Positions 7,017 through 13,839 are shown, numbered from the stretch's first letter. The stretch is DNA of 27,541 nucleotides from PALSA-1336 sp964592725 (GCA_964592725.1 CAZQFQ010000018.1:1-27541); one strand, 5' to 3'. Numbers and translations are program-made. The notes: generated from the sequence alone by a model not told the origin.

Positions 7017-7211
7017 ATGGCCACACAAGCACAAATCGCAAAAGCAAAACGCAGCAGGGTTAACCCGAAGTTTTCTTCCAGACTTACCCGGCGCTGTTGG
7101 AAATGCGGCCGCAAAGCCGCCTATATGAGGGACTTTGATATGTGCAGAATCTGTTTTAGAGAATTAGCAAGTAAAGGGGAAATTCCGGGAATAGTAAAAG
7201 CTAGTTGGTAA
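7017..7211 (+). CDS. rpsN: 30S ribosomal protein S14, zinc-binding type (uS14)
   Basis: S14 of the short zinc (type Z) class: 64 residues with cysteines at 27, 30, 43 and 46 in CWKCGRKAAYMRDFDMCRIC, the C-x2-C-x12-C-x2-C zinc ribbon. The N-terminal KAKRSRVNPKFSSRLTRR binds 16S rRNA, and the end FRELASKGEIPGIVKASW is canonical. It lies between rplE and rpsH as usual. No Shine-Dalgarno; the ATG follows CCATTT. Confidence 0.98.
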   Translation: MATQAQIAKAKRSRVNPKFSSRLTRRCWKCGRKAAYMRDFDMCRICFRELASKGEIPGIVKASW

Positions 7212-7292
7212 AATAATTGAAGATTTTAGATTGTAGATTGTAGAATTATTACAGTCAAATCTAAAATCATAAATCTTAAATCTGAAATTATC
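7212..7292. repeat. Word-array inverted repeat, TTTAGATT family
   Basis: GATTTTAGATT (7222-7232) pairs perfectly with AATCTAAAATC (7258-7268). Further words TGTAGATTGTAGAATTATT on the left and ATAAATCTTAAATCTGAAATT on the right extend the symmetry. It occupies the whole rpsN-rpsH gap. Confidence 0.82.
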
Positions 7293-7294
7293 TT

Positions 7295-7693
7295 ATGTAC
7301 ACCGACCCCATCGCCGACATGTTAACCAGAATCCGCAACGCGTCCGCCGCTAAAAAAAGCGAGCTGGTTTTGCCTTACTCCAAATTTAAGGCTAACCTGG
7401 CCGAACTTTTAGTCAAGGCCGGATTTATTTCGGGTAGCCAGGAATTAATAGCGGGCGACACGCACAAGATGCTGCAGATTAATTTAAAATATTCGGGCGC
7501 GGGCGAAGCGGTTATAGCCGGAATCAAAAGGGTCAGCAAGCCGGGGCAGAGAATTTATCTGCCGGCCGACAAACTGCCCAGGACCAACAGCGGCTACGGA
7601 ATTACGGTCGTTTCCACATCAAAAGGCCTGATGACGGACAAAGAAGCCCGCAAGCAGAAGGTTGGGGGAGAAGTGGTTTGTCAGGTTTGGTAA
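7295..7693 (+). CDS. rpsH: 30S ribosomal protein S8 (uS8)
   Basis: A primary 16S rRNA binder in the platform. It starts MYTDPIADMLTRIRNAS, one residue pattern from the usual (M)xDPIADMLTRIRNA. The C-terminal half contains RVSKPGQRIYLPADKLP, then SGYGITVVSTSKGLMTDKEARKQKVGGEVVCQVW, the family signature. 132 residues, normal. The start is only 2 bases after the recognisable word-array arm. Confidence 0.98.
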   Translation: MYTDPIADMLTRIRNASAAKKSELVLPYSKFKANLAELLVKAGFISGSQELIAGDTHKMLQINLKYSGAGEAVIAGIKRVSKPGQRIYLPADKLPRTNSGYGITVVSTSKGLMTDKEARKQKVGGEVVCQVW

Positions 7694-7696
7694 CCT

Positions 7697-7789
7697 CTAC
7701 TAAATACTAAAAGATACGAAAGGTACTAAATACTAAACCTATATCCCGTTTCGTATTTCGTACATTTAGTACCCTTTAGTATTTAGTAG
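7697..7789. repeat. Word-array inverted repeat, TAGTATTTAGTA family, long copy
   Basis: The arms CTACTAAATACTAAA (7697-7711) and its complement (7775-7789) are perfect over 15 bp. Inside, AGATACGAAAGGTACTAAA pairs with TTTCGTACATTTAGTACC-like words, and the centre (CCTATATCCCG then TTTCGTATTTCGTA) repeats that of 6295-6361. It is a longer version of the rplX-rplE spacer. It fills the rpsH-rplF gap together with a short A+T-rich tail. Confidence 0.92.
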
Positions 7790-7815
7790 AAAATAAAGAA
7801 AGACTTTAATAATAT

Positions 7816-8370
7816 ATGAGTCGTATCGGAAAAAAACCAGTAATCATTCCTTCGGGAGTAAAAGCAGAACTCAAGGATTTAACTTTGACCGTCACCGGCC
7901 CTAAGGGGATTTTGGTTTTGCCGCTTCATCCCAAAGTTTTAGTCACGGTAAATGAAAAAGAAATTTTGGTTGATGTTAAAGCCAAAGACAACAAGCGCGA
8001 GAAAGCGCTGTGGGGGTTGTTCCGCGCCTTAATCCAGAATTTGGTGGAAGGCGTGACCAAAGGTTTTGAAAAAAAACTGGAGGTTGTCGGCGTGGGTTTT
8101 AAAGTCGCGGCGACTCCCGGCAAGCTGACTTTGAATTTGGGATTTTCGCATCCGATTGTTGTAGATGTGCCCAAAGAGTTAACCGTAGCGGTTGATAAAA
8201 ATACCATCAGCATTTTTGGCGCGGACAAACAGAAGGTCGGCCAGTTTGCCGCCGAAGTCCGCGAGTTAAAAAAGCCCGAGCCGTACAAGGGTAAAGGGAT
8301 TAAATATTCAGATGAAGTGGTATTGAGAAAAGCGGGTAAAGTCGTGAAGGTAGTAGGGGGCGGTAAATAG
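7816..8370 (+). CDS. rplF: 50S ribosomal protein L6 (uL6)
   Basis: L6 lies near the GTPase centre at the base of the L7/L12 stalk. MSRIGKKPVIIPSGVKAEL and TVTGPKGIL are canonical for the first repeat domain; the second has GFEKKLEVVGVGFKVAATPGKLTLNLGFSHPI. The signature PEPYKGKGIKYSDEVVLRKAGK is near the C-terminus. 184 residues, normal. No Shine-Dalgarno is seen. Confidence 0.98.
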   Translation: MSRIGKKPVIIPSGVKAELKDLTLTVTGPKGILVLPLHPKVLVTVNEKEILVDVKAKDNKREKALWGLFRALIQNLVEGVTKGFEKKLEVVGVGFKVAATPGKLTLNLGFSHPIVVDVPKELTVAVDKNTISIFGADKQKVGQFAAEVRELKKPEPYKGKGIKYSDEVVLRKAGKVVKVVGGGK

Positions 8371-8374
8371 TTCC

Positions 8375-8455
8375 AAGTTCGTAAAGTTATAAAGTTCATA
8401 AAGTGGACTGCAATAACTTTATAAACATTAAGAACTTTATAACTTTATAAACTTA
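8375..8455. repeat. Word-array inverted repeat, AAAGTTAT family
   Basis: AAGTTATAAAGTTC (8384-8397) pairs perfectly over 14 bp with 8432-8445, and outer words AAGTTCGTAAAG and CTTTATAAACTT continue the symmetry. The loop is GGACTGCA-like. It fills the rplF-rplR gap. Confidence 0.9.
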
Positions 8456-8459
8456 TTTT

Positions 8460-8813
8460 ATGAACAGCAACGCACAAAAACGAATAAAGCGGGCAATCCG
8501 CCACAGGCGCGTTAGGAGCAGAGTAACGGGAGACTTGGAGCGCCCGAGACTTTCGGTTTTTAAGGCCAACCGCCATATTTACGCCCAATTGATAGACGAC
8601 AACGCCGGTAAAACATTGGCCGCCGCTTCCAGTTTGGAAATAAAGTCTAAAGCCAAGAAAACCGACATTGCTAAAGAGGTCGGCAAGCTGGTGGCGACCA
8701 AAGCGATGGCCAGAAATATCAAAGCGGTAAAATTTGACCGCGGCGGATTTGCCTATCACGGCAGGATAAAAGCTTTGGCCGAGGGCGCCAGAGAAGGGGG
8801 CTTAGAATTTTAA
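8460..8813 (+). CDS. rplR: 50S ribosomal protein L18 (uL18)
   Basis: L18 binds 5S rRNA beside L5. The core RVTGDLERPRLSVFKANRHIYAQLIDDNAGKTLAAASS is the canonical RNA-binding region. The C-terminal KAVKFDRGGFAYHGRIKALAEGAREGGLEF is the classic L18 ending. 117 residues, normal. The ATG follows the word-array repeat with 4 bases between. Confidence 0.97.
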   Translation: MNSNAQKRIKRAIRHRRVRSRVTGDLERPRLSVFKANRHIYAQLIDDNAGKTLAAASSLEIKSKAKKTDIAKEVGKLVATKAMARNIKAVKFDRGGFAYHGRIKALAEGAREGGLEF

Positions 8814-8815
8814 TC

Positions 8816-8912
8816 AATCGAATCTACGAATGGAACGAATCAACGAATCACTACGAAGTACGAATTCGTTGTTCGTAGGGATTCGCAGATTCGTCTAATT
8901 CGTAGATTCGAT
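8816..8912. repeat. Word-array inverted repeat, ACGAATC family, copy B
   Basis: ATCGAATCTACGAAT (8817-8831) pairs perfectly over 15 bp with 8898-8912. The left half (AATCGAATCTACGAATGG, AACGAATCAACGAATC and on) matches 5863-5961 almost base for base, whereas the right halves differ more. It fills the rplR-rpsE gap. Confidence 0.92.
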
Positions 8913-8922
8913 ACATTCATTT

Positions 8923-9423
8923 ATGGAAAAAAGACGAAGACAATCAAATAGGGACGGCGAACGGGAACGCAGCGAGTTTGACCAAAAAGTCGTGGAAGTA
9001 AAAAGGGTCACCCGCGTGGTTGCCGGCGGAAAAAGAATGCGTTTTCGCGCTTTAGTCGTGATCGGAAACCACAAAGGCAAAGTCGGCATGGGCCTAAAAA
9101 AAGGTGCGGACGTTGCCGAGAGCGTGAACAAGGCGGTAAACGCGGCTAAAAAGAATTTGATCACACTGCCTTTGGTAAATGAAACTATTCCGCACGCTTT
9201 GAATGTTAAATACAAATCCAGCAGTCTGATGTTAAAGCCCGCCAAACCCGGCACCGGCGTTATTGCCGGCGGCGCGGTCCGTTCGGTAATGGATTTGTCA
9301 GGCGTCAAGAATGTTGTGTGTAAGATGCTTGGCTCTAATAACAAAGTTAATAACGTCAAAGCAGTTTTTTCCGCGTTTTCCAAAATGAAGAGTAAGGAAA
9401 CGCTTTGGCAAATGCGGAAGTAA
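8923..9423 (+). CDS. rpsE: 30S ribosomal protein S5 (uS5)
   Basis: S5 guards decoding fidelity and the mRNA entry. Residues about 18-80 form the S5 double-stranded RNA-binding domain: EVKRVTRVVAGGKRMRFRAL then VVIGNHKGKVGMGLKKGADV. The C-terminal domain includes NETIPHALNVKYKSSSLMLKPAKPGTGVIAGGAVRSVMDLSGVKNV. 166 residues, normal. In most bacteria rpmD follows directly; here only a 143-bp repeat spacer precedes rplO. Confidence 0.98.
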   Translation: MEKRRRQSNRDGERERSEFDQKVVEVKRVTRVVAGGKRMRFRALVVIGNHKGKVGMGLKKGADVAESVNKAVNAAKKNLITLPLVNETIPHALNVKYKSSSLMLKPAKPGTGVIAGGAVRSVMDLSGVKNVVCKMLGSNNKVNNVKAVFSAFSKMKSKETLWQMRK

Positions 9424-9424
9424 A

Positions 9425-9560
9425 TTAACCTAATTATACTAATTATTCTAAGCTCTAAATAATGTCCAATGATAAATACCCAATGGTTATGAGCGCTTTA
9501 GAAATTAGAAATTGGGTATTAGATATTATTTAGAATAATTAGGTCAATTAGAATAATTAG
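9425..9560. repeat. Word-array inverted repeat, CTAATTATTCTAA family, in place of rpmD
   Basis: CTAATTATTCTAA (9439-9451) pairs perfectly with 9530-9542 and again with 9548-9560. TACCCAAT and ATTGGGTA near the centre form an inner stem. The words are those of the spacer at 2381-2501. No reading frame resembling L30 lies in this gap. Confidence 0.88.
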
Positions 9561-9566
9561 AAATTT

Positions 9567-10001
9567 ATGTTGAAATTACATCAACTCCACAAAAATCCAA
9601 AATCCACTCACCGTAGAAAAGTAGTGGGGCGCGGTCTTGGAAGCGGCAAGGGAACTTATTCCACGCGCGGCAACAAAGGCCAGACCAAGCGCACCGGACA
9701 CAGCAAAATGCCCGCGAATTTTGAAGGCGGCCGCCAACCGTTAGTCAGACAGTTACCAAAAAGCCGAGGCTTTACATCGTTAAGCGATAAACCGGCGGTA
9801 GTTTCGTTAACCAAGCTAAGCGTTTTTGACGACGGTGCATCGGTGGATTTAAAAGCCTTGAAGGATAAAAAGATTGTTGATATTATGACCAAGAGAGTCA
9901 AAATTTTGGGCGGAGAAATCAAAAAGAAACTCACGGTAAAATTGTCCATCTCAAAATCAGCACGCGAAGCTGTGGAGAAAGCCGGCGGTAAAGTTTTGTA
10001 A
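9567..10001 (+). CDS. rplO: 50S ribosomal protein L15 (uL15)
   Basis: L15 is a late-assembly 23S rRNA binder with an extended basic N-terminus. MLKLHQLHKNPKSTHRRKVVGRGLGSGKGTYS is canonical, then RGNKGQTKRTGHSKMPANFEGGRQPLVRQLPKSRGF. The C-terminal globular part ends in VKLSISKSAREAVEKAGGKVL. 144 residues, normal. It directly precedes secY, as in the spc operon. Confidence 0.98.
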   Translation: MLKLHQLHKNPKSTHRRKVVGRGLGSGKGTYSTRGNKGQTKRTGHSKMPANFEGGRQPLVRQLPKSRGFTSLSDKPAVVSLTKLSVFDDGASVDLKALKDKKIVDIMTKRVKILGGEIKKKLTVKLSISKSAREAVEKAGGKVL

Positions 10002-10089
10002 GATATTAATAGATATTAGATATTGGTAGATATTGGAAAAGTTCTTGTCTGTTTAATATCAACCAAAATCAATAAATATCCCAATATCC
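10001..10089. repeat. Word-array spacer, GATATT family
   Basis: AGATATT is repeated four times on the left (with TAGATATTGG twice), and AATATC/AAATATCCCAATATCC words appear on the right. The halves are complementary in pieces (GATATTGG with CCAATATC). It fills the rplO-secY gap. Confidence 0.75.
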
Positions 10090-10093
10090 TTAA

Positions 10094-11374
10094 ATGAATA
10101 AACTGTCCCTAATCTGGAAAACCAAGGACCTGCGCAATAAAATCCTAATTGTGCTGGCTCTTTTATTATTGACCCGTGTTTTGGCGCATATTCCGATTGC
10201 CGGCATTGATGCCTCGGGGCTCAAGAGCTTTTTCCAGCAGAGCCAGTTTTTAAATTTACTTGATATCTTTTCCGGCGGCGGCCTGACCAATTTTTCCATC
10301 GCTATGCTTGGCGTGGGCCCGTATATTACCGCTACGATTATAATGCAATTGCTCACCATCGTAATTCCGTCATTGGCCGAAATGTCCAAAGAGGGCGGCG
10401 AGGCGGGACGCGCGCAAATCAACCAGTATACCCGTTACATGACCATTGTCTTGGCTCCTCTGCAGGGTTTTGGCACTATTCGCTTACTGCTTAGTCAGGG
10501 CGGCGCCAGCGTTTTGGGGACGTTTAGCCCGTTCCAATGGTTTTTAACTTTAATGTCCATTACCACCGGCACAATGTTAATGATGTGGATTGGCGAAATT
10601 ATTTCCGAATTTGACGTGGGCAATGGTGTATCACTCATAATTTTTGCCGGCATTGTGGCAAGGATTCCTTCCAACTTTAGTTTTATTACCAGCTGGTACG
10701 ATTCCAGTAAACTGCCCATAGTTTTGGCTTTTGCTGCCATGATTTTAATAGTCATCGCGGGCGTGGTTTTGGTAACCGAGGCGCAAAGAAATATTCCCAT
10801 TGCTTATGCCAAGCGCGTGCGCGGGAATAAACTTTTTGGCGGAGTCAATACTCATTTGCCCTTGCGGCTTAACCAGGCCGGCGTCATTCCGATTATTTTT
10901 GCCATTTCCGTGATGCTGTTTCCGGCAATGATATCGCAGTTTTTTATAAACGCGAAATCCGCCGTGCTGGCGAACTTGGCTACGCATACAATCGCGTTAT
11001 TTAATTCCCAGGGATGGTTTTACGGCGTAACCTATTTCCTGCTGGTTATGGCGTTTACTTATTTTTACACGGCAGTAGTGTTTAACCCCGAAGAAATCGC
11101 GGAAAACGTCCAAAAAAACGGCGGCTTTGTTCCGGGCCTTCGCCCGGGCGCGCAGACTGCGGATTTCCTTAGTATGGTATTGAATCGAATTACCTTAGCC
11201 GGCGCGTTCTTTTTAGCCGTCATTGCCATTTTGCCTTTGCTCCTGCAAAACTTCACCGGCACAACCTCCCTAACCTTCGGCGGCACATCTTTGCTGATTG
11301 TGGTCTCCGTAGTCATTGAGGTAATAAAGAAAGTTGAAGCCCAGCTGACGATGCATGACTATGAAGGATTCTAG
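10094..11374 (+). CDS. secY: Preprotein translocase channel subunit SecY
   Basis: The pore of the Sec translocon; multi-spanning inner-membrane protein. 426 residues and about ten hydrophobic segments, matching the family. Recognisable parts: LTRVLAHIPIAGID after the first segment, FSIAMLGVGPYITATIIMQL (plug/TM2 region), TEAQRNIPIAYAKRV (cytosolic loop before TM6), LRLNQAGVIPIIFA, and FNPEEIAENVQKNGGFVPGLRPG before TM9. It is the last gene of the ribosomal operon here. The adk, map and infA genes often found next are absent from this position. Confidence 0.98.
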   Translation: MNKLSLIWKTKDLRNKILIVLALLLLTRVLAHIPIAGIDASGLKSFFQQSQFLNLLDIFSGGGLTNFSIAMLGVGPYITATIIMQLLTIVIPSLAEMSKEGGEAGRAQINQYTRYMTIVLAPLQGFGTIRLLLSQGGASVLGTFSPFQWFLTLMSITTGTMLMMWIGEIISEFDVGNGVSLIIFAGIVARIPSNFSFITSWYDSSKLPIVLAFAAMILIVIAGVVLVTEAQRNIPIAYAKRVRGNKLFGGVNTHLPLRLNQAGVIPIIFAISVMLFPAMISQFFINAKSAVLANLATHTIALFNSQGWFYGVTYFLLVMAFTYFYTAVVFNPEEIAENVQKNGGFVPGLRPGAQTADFLSMVLNRITLAGAFFLAVIAILPLLLQNFTGTTSLTFGGTSLLIVVSVVIEVIKKVEAQLTMHDYEGF

Positions 11375-11450
11375 CGCGAGCGCAGCGAGCATGATATTTT
11401 TCTCTCCAATTCATGGAGAGATGTCGAGTGCAGCCGAGACAGAGAGGTTA
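11375..11450. repeat. Hairpin-rich repeat remnant after secY
   Basis: GCGCGAGCGCAGCGAGC and GTCGAGTGCAGCCGAGAC resemble the G+C-rich half of REP-like intergenic elements. Between them CTCTCC-AATTCAT-GGAGAG (11402-11420) forms a hairpin. No protein is apparent. Confidence 0.5.
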
Positions 11451-11472
11451 ATTTACAATTCCCATTTTCCCA

Positions 11473-11500
11473 AAAACCTGCCATAATATTGGCAGGTTTT
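11473..11500 (+). terminator. Intrinsic terminator closing the ribosomal-secY operon
   Basis: AAAACCTGCCA (11473-11483), a 6-base loop TAATAT, and TGGCAGGTTTT (11490-11500): an 11-bp perfect stem whose right arm ends in T. It stands about 100 bp after the secY stop and 19 bases before the next start. A TGCCATAAT extended -10-like sequence spans the stem and loop (11479-11487), so the next gene might start its transcript here; that part is speculative. Confidence 0.85.
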
Positions 11501-11519
11501 AAAATTAATTACTAAAATT

Positions 11520-12260
11520 ATGCCAGGAGATACAACAAGGAGAGATTACTCTAGCGGCGAATATCAAGCTAGATTAAGGGAAATATTTAGTAGAAATCGT
11601 GTTAAGCAGATGATTGCCGAAAGAGGCACAAGTTTTGGTGATCAACTAAGAACATTTGAAGATCGTATGCAACAGGGAGAAACGGTGGCATTGTTTAGTT
11701 ATGGTAGTAATAGCGAAAAGGAAATGGCAGAATTATTTGAGGAAAAACGCGCAAAGCCGGATTTCCCTTTTGCGGGAGAAGTTGAATTGAAGGGAGGAGC
11801 CTTAGCTTTTGGATCAAAAAGTATAAACAGGGGCTGTCCGGTTGCCACGATTCAATCATCAGTGGAAACAAGTAGTATGCCCGGGCATATTATTCTGGTT
11901 GATAAAAAGCAATTTCAGGCTGTAGCATACAGAGAATGCGGTCCAACTTTGGGACGGGAAAAGGGCAAAGGAAGGTATCGTCGAGCAGTTGTTTGGCTTG
12001 ATGACCCACGCGACCCTTCAGAGGAAATGCAGGCTGTAACTTTTGTTTTGGCCGAAGGCCACAAAGATCTGCAAGATAATCCCATTGACACGGCAGAAAG
12101 GACAAGGACGCGTTTAGGTAGTTCCCCGGAGGCGTTAAAATTTAGAGCATATACTTCACTTATCGTGGAACAGAGGCAACAGGCAAAAAAGAAACAGGGT
12201 GAAGTGTTATTTGGCGGCCCAGCGATTGTGGCTCATTGGCATAGCAGACAAGTAAGGTAG
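11520..12260 (+). CDS. Gamma-glutamylcyclotransferase-like (GGCT/AIG2 fold) protein
   Basis: 246 residues. The GGCT-fold signature YGSN is at residues 61-64 (VALFSYGSN). The family's second region is seen as PGHIILVDKKQFQAVAYRECG, where Glu139 is placed like the catalytic glutamate before the RYRRAVVWL strand. Members cleave gamma-glutamyl groups to pyroglutamate or act on gamma-glutamyl amines; the substrate here cannot be read from sequence. The N-terminal 50 residues are a charged helical extension (REIFSRNRVKQMIAERG) and the C-terminal 80 residues are also outside the core. No signal peptide. The HAD hydrolase starts 15 bp downstream, so the two may be co-transcribed. Confidence 0.72.
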   Translation: MPGDTTRRDYSSGEYQARLREIFSRNRVKQMIAERGTSFGDQLRTFEDRMQQGETVALFSYGSNSEKEMAELFEEKRAKPDFPFAGEVELKGGALAFGSKSINRGCPVATIQSSVETSSMPGHIILVDKKQFQAVAYRECGPTLGREKGKGRYRRAVVWLDDPRDPSEEMQAVTFVLAEGHKDLQDNPIDTAERTRTRLGSSPEALKFRAYTSLIVEQRQQAKKKQGEVLFGGPAIVAHWHSRQVR

Positions 12261-12275
12261 ATAGGCTATTCAATT

Positions 12276-12887
12276 ATGATCAAAGTTATTTTATTTGACT
12301 GCGACGGGCCGATTATTAAGCGGGAGAAATATTTTAGCCAGCGGTTGCGGGAAGAAACTGGGGTTGTTATAGATTCCCAAAACGAAAAATCCTTTTTCAA
12401 AGGTATTTTTTTGGATTGCGAAACCGGTAAGGCGGATTTAAAACAGGTTCTTCCACAATGGCTTCCGACGTGGCAATGGAAAGGAAGTGTTAACGACCTA
12501 CTTGAATATTGGTTTAAAGGTGAAGCGGAAATTGACCAGATGATGAAAAAGTACATTGAGAACTTAAGGCAAAAGGGGATTAAGTGTTATTTGGCAACCA
12601 ATAACGAAAAATATCGCACGGAATATTTGGCTAATGTTGTGGGCTTAAAAAACTTTCTTGACGGGATTTTTTCTTCCTGCTATTTGGGTTATATGAAGCC
12701 GCAAATTGAGTATTGGCAGGAGGTTTATAAAAGTATATCCGATGTTAATAAGAATGAAGTTCTTATGATAGACAACCTTGAGCCGGCTATAAAATCAGCT
12801 CGCGAATTTGGTTTTAACGCGGAACGTTATGAAAATTTTGAAAGTTTTAAAAAGACAATGGAAGTAAAATATCAAGTAACAATTTAA
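12276..12887 (+). CDS. HAD-superfamily hydrolase
   Basis: 203 residues with HAD motifs. Motif I is VILFDCDGP with nucleophile Asp8 and acid Asp10. Motif II is YLATNN (around residue 105). A helical cap lies between residues 15 and 85. The motif III lysine is likely in GYMKPQIEYW, and motif IV is MIDNLEPAIKSAREFGF. The overall form resembles small phosphatases of the beta-phosphoglucomutase/haloacid dehalogenase subgroup; the substrate is unknown. Its stop codon TAA (12885-12887) overlaps the first bases of a perfect palindrome. No Shine-Dalgarno. Confidence 0.88.
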   Translation: MIKVILFDCDGPIIKREKYFSQRLREETGVVIDSQNEKSFFKGIFLDCETGKADLKQVLPQWLPTWQWKGSVNDLLEYWFKGEAEIDQMMKKYIENLRQKGIKCYLATNNEKYRTEYLANVVGLKNFLDGIFSSCYLGYMKPQIEYWQEVYKSISDVNKNEVLMIDNLEPAIKSAREFGFNAERYENFESFKKTMEVKYQVTI

Positions 12888-12923
12888 ATCACATTATATC
12901 ACGGCCGTGATATAATGTGATTT
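12886..12923. promoter_or_regulatory. 38-bp perfect palindrome centred on CGGCCG
   Basis: AAATCACATTATATCACG followed by its exact complement gives a 38-bp perfect palindrome (centre between 12904 and 12905). Each half holds TGATATAAT, an extended -10, so the site reads as two divergent promoters around one dyad, or an operator. On RNA it would be a hairpin flanked by A and T, so a bidirectional terminator is the alternative. A second CGGCCG-centred palindrome is at 19856-19895. Confidence 0.85.
12888..12916 (+). promoter_or_regulatory. Extended -10 promoter for the metallopeptidase gene
   Basis: TATAAT at 12911-12916 preceded by TGA (12908-12910) gives TGnTATAAT. ATCACA at 12888-12893, 17 bases upstream, matches 4 of 6 positions of TTGACA. 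A start near 12923 would give a leader of about 17 bases to the ATG at 12940. The element lies wholly inside the palindrome. Confidence 0.55.
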
Positions 12924-12939
12924 GGTTTTAAAGCTCAAG

Positions 12940-13305
12940 ATGCAAAAAGAAGAATTTGAAAATTTAATCAATGCCGCGGTGGAGGCTTTGCCGGAGAATA
13001 TTCGGGCGAAACTGGACAATGTGGAAATTACCATGGAAGAAGGGGATAGTCCGAATAATTCTTTGTTCGGTCTTTACCATGGCGTGTCGCAATTAAATCG
13101 CGGTTCATCGTATGGCATGGGGATGGTTTTGCCGGATAAAATTACGATTTGGAAAGGCACAATAGAGCGTTTTGCCGGATCCCCCGATAAAATCCCGGCG
13201 CTTGTCCGCCGCGTGGTCTGGCACGAAATCGGCCACCATTTTGGCTTTGATGAAGCCGGAATTAGGCGTTTGGAAGAGAAATGGTCAAAAGAAAACAAGG
13301 TTTGA
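12940..13305 (+). CDS. Zincin-like metallopeptidase (minimal MMP-like family)
   Basis: A small 121-residue protein with HEIGHHFGFDE at about residues 95-105: the HExxH zinc site with its catalytic Glu and a following acidic residue, as in the Zincin_1 (formerly DUF1025) family. The N-terminal MQKEEFENLINAAVEALPENIRAKLDNVEITMEE is also typical of that family. An in-frame TTG upstream at 12922 lies inside the palindrome, so ATG at 12940 is chosen. Proteolytic activity of this family is assumed from the motif more than shown. It ends in TGA. Confidence 0.82.
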   Translation: MQKEEFENLINAAVEALPENIRAKLDNVEITMEEGDSPNNSLFGLYHGVSQLNRGSSYGMGMVLPDKITIWKGTIERFAGSPDKIPALVRRVVWHEIGHHFGFDEAGIRRLEEKWSKENKV

Positions 13306-13332
13306 ATATTTATTATACCATAAAATAAAATT

Positions 13333-13353
13333 GGAAGATGGGACACATCTTCC
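13333..13353. other. Small hairpin after the metallopeptidase gene
   Basis: GGAAGATG-GGACA-CATCTTCC, an 8-bp perfect stem with no T-tract. It may slow or end transcription weakly. Its role is uncertain. Confidence 0.45.
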
Positions 13354-13373
13354 AGAAGCGGAATTGTCTAACG

Positions 13374-13402
13374 GGCTTTGACAAAACAGGCTTTGACAAA
13401 AC
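13374..13402 (+). repeat. Tandem 14-bp repeat carrying TTGACA
   Basis: GGCTTTGACAAAAC occurs at 13374-13387 and again at 13389-13402, a period of 15. Each copy contains a perfect -35 hexamer TTGACA. Confidence 0.9.
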
Positions 13403-13421
13403 TGTTGAAAAGGCATATAGT
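13393..13421 (+). promoter_or_regulatory. Sigma-70-type promoter for the ATPase gene pair
   Basis: TTGACA (13393-13398), a 17-base spacer, then TATAGT (13416-13421). The hexamers are 6/6 and 5/6 matches. It lies about 30 bases upstream of the next ATG and would serve 13450-16430. Confidence 0.72.
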
Positions 13422-13434
13422 ATTAGGTTAAATG

Positions 13435-13443
13435 TGGTATAAT
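13435..13443 (+). promoter_or_regulatory. Extended -10 element just before the start codon
   Basis: TGGTATAAT (TGnTATAAT). Initiation from it would fall at or next to the ATG at 13450, giving a nearly leaderless mRNA. No good -35 accompanies it. Confidence 0.5.
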
Positions 13444-13449
13444 TATATT

Positions 13450-13839
13450 ATGGATACACAAAAATTACCCCCAGAATTAAGTGGTTTGAGTCCGGAGCAA
13501 CTAACAGCTGCGGCTGATTTTATTCGCAAAAATGTCGAAAAAGAATCACTAGTACCCAAAGAATCGTTGGAGTCCGGCCCGATTGCGCAAAACTCACCGA
13601 TTAAATTTGACGACAGAAAAAATCACAAGATAGAATCGGAACCCACTCAACGGCCTTCGGCTGTCAGTGAAACGGAAAATAAAGGGGCGAATCTTCAACA
13701 AATAGGCGATTTTGATATAGCCGATTTCTTGGCCAATGGAAAAGTTAATAACCCGCAAGAACTATTAGCTAATGTTTTAAATTTAGCCCAGCAAAATAAA
13801 GGTAAAGAGCAACAAGAAGACACAGCCTATAAAGCTTAG
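13450..13839 (+). CDS. Unknown low-complexity protein upstream of the TraG-like ATPase
   Basis: 129 residues from ATG 13450; the in-frame ATG at 13432 is rejected because it overlaps the -10 region. The sequence is polar and mostly disordered. An N-terminal helix-forming segment LPPELSGLSPEQLTAAADFI and a second short helix DFDIADFLANGKVNNPQELL are joined by an E/S/P/K-rich linker. No membrane segment or known domain is recognised. Only 29 bp separate it from the ATPase gene and they share a promoter, so an adaptor or assembly partner for that ATPase is a reasonable guess. Confidence 0.75.
   Translation: MDTQKLPPELSGLSPEQLTAAADFIRKNVEKESLVPKESLESGPIAQNSPIKFDDRKNHKIESEPTQRPSAVSETENKGANLQQIGDFDIADFLANGKVNNPQELLANVLNLAQQNKGKEQQEDTAYKA

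Noticed and set aside
1..10093. Word arrays as CRISPR arrays
   Set aside because: Repeats are 6-12 bases, degenerate, without unique 30-base spacers, and form inverted halves; no cas gene is present.
11402..11420. CTCTCC...GGAGAG hairpin as the secY terminator
   Set aside because: No T-tract follows; the stem at 11473-11500 is much better.
13172..13381. Forward frame overlapping the end of the metallopeptidase gene
   Set aside because: It is in another frame of the HExxH gene, has no start signal and no family pattern.
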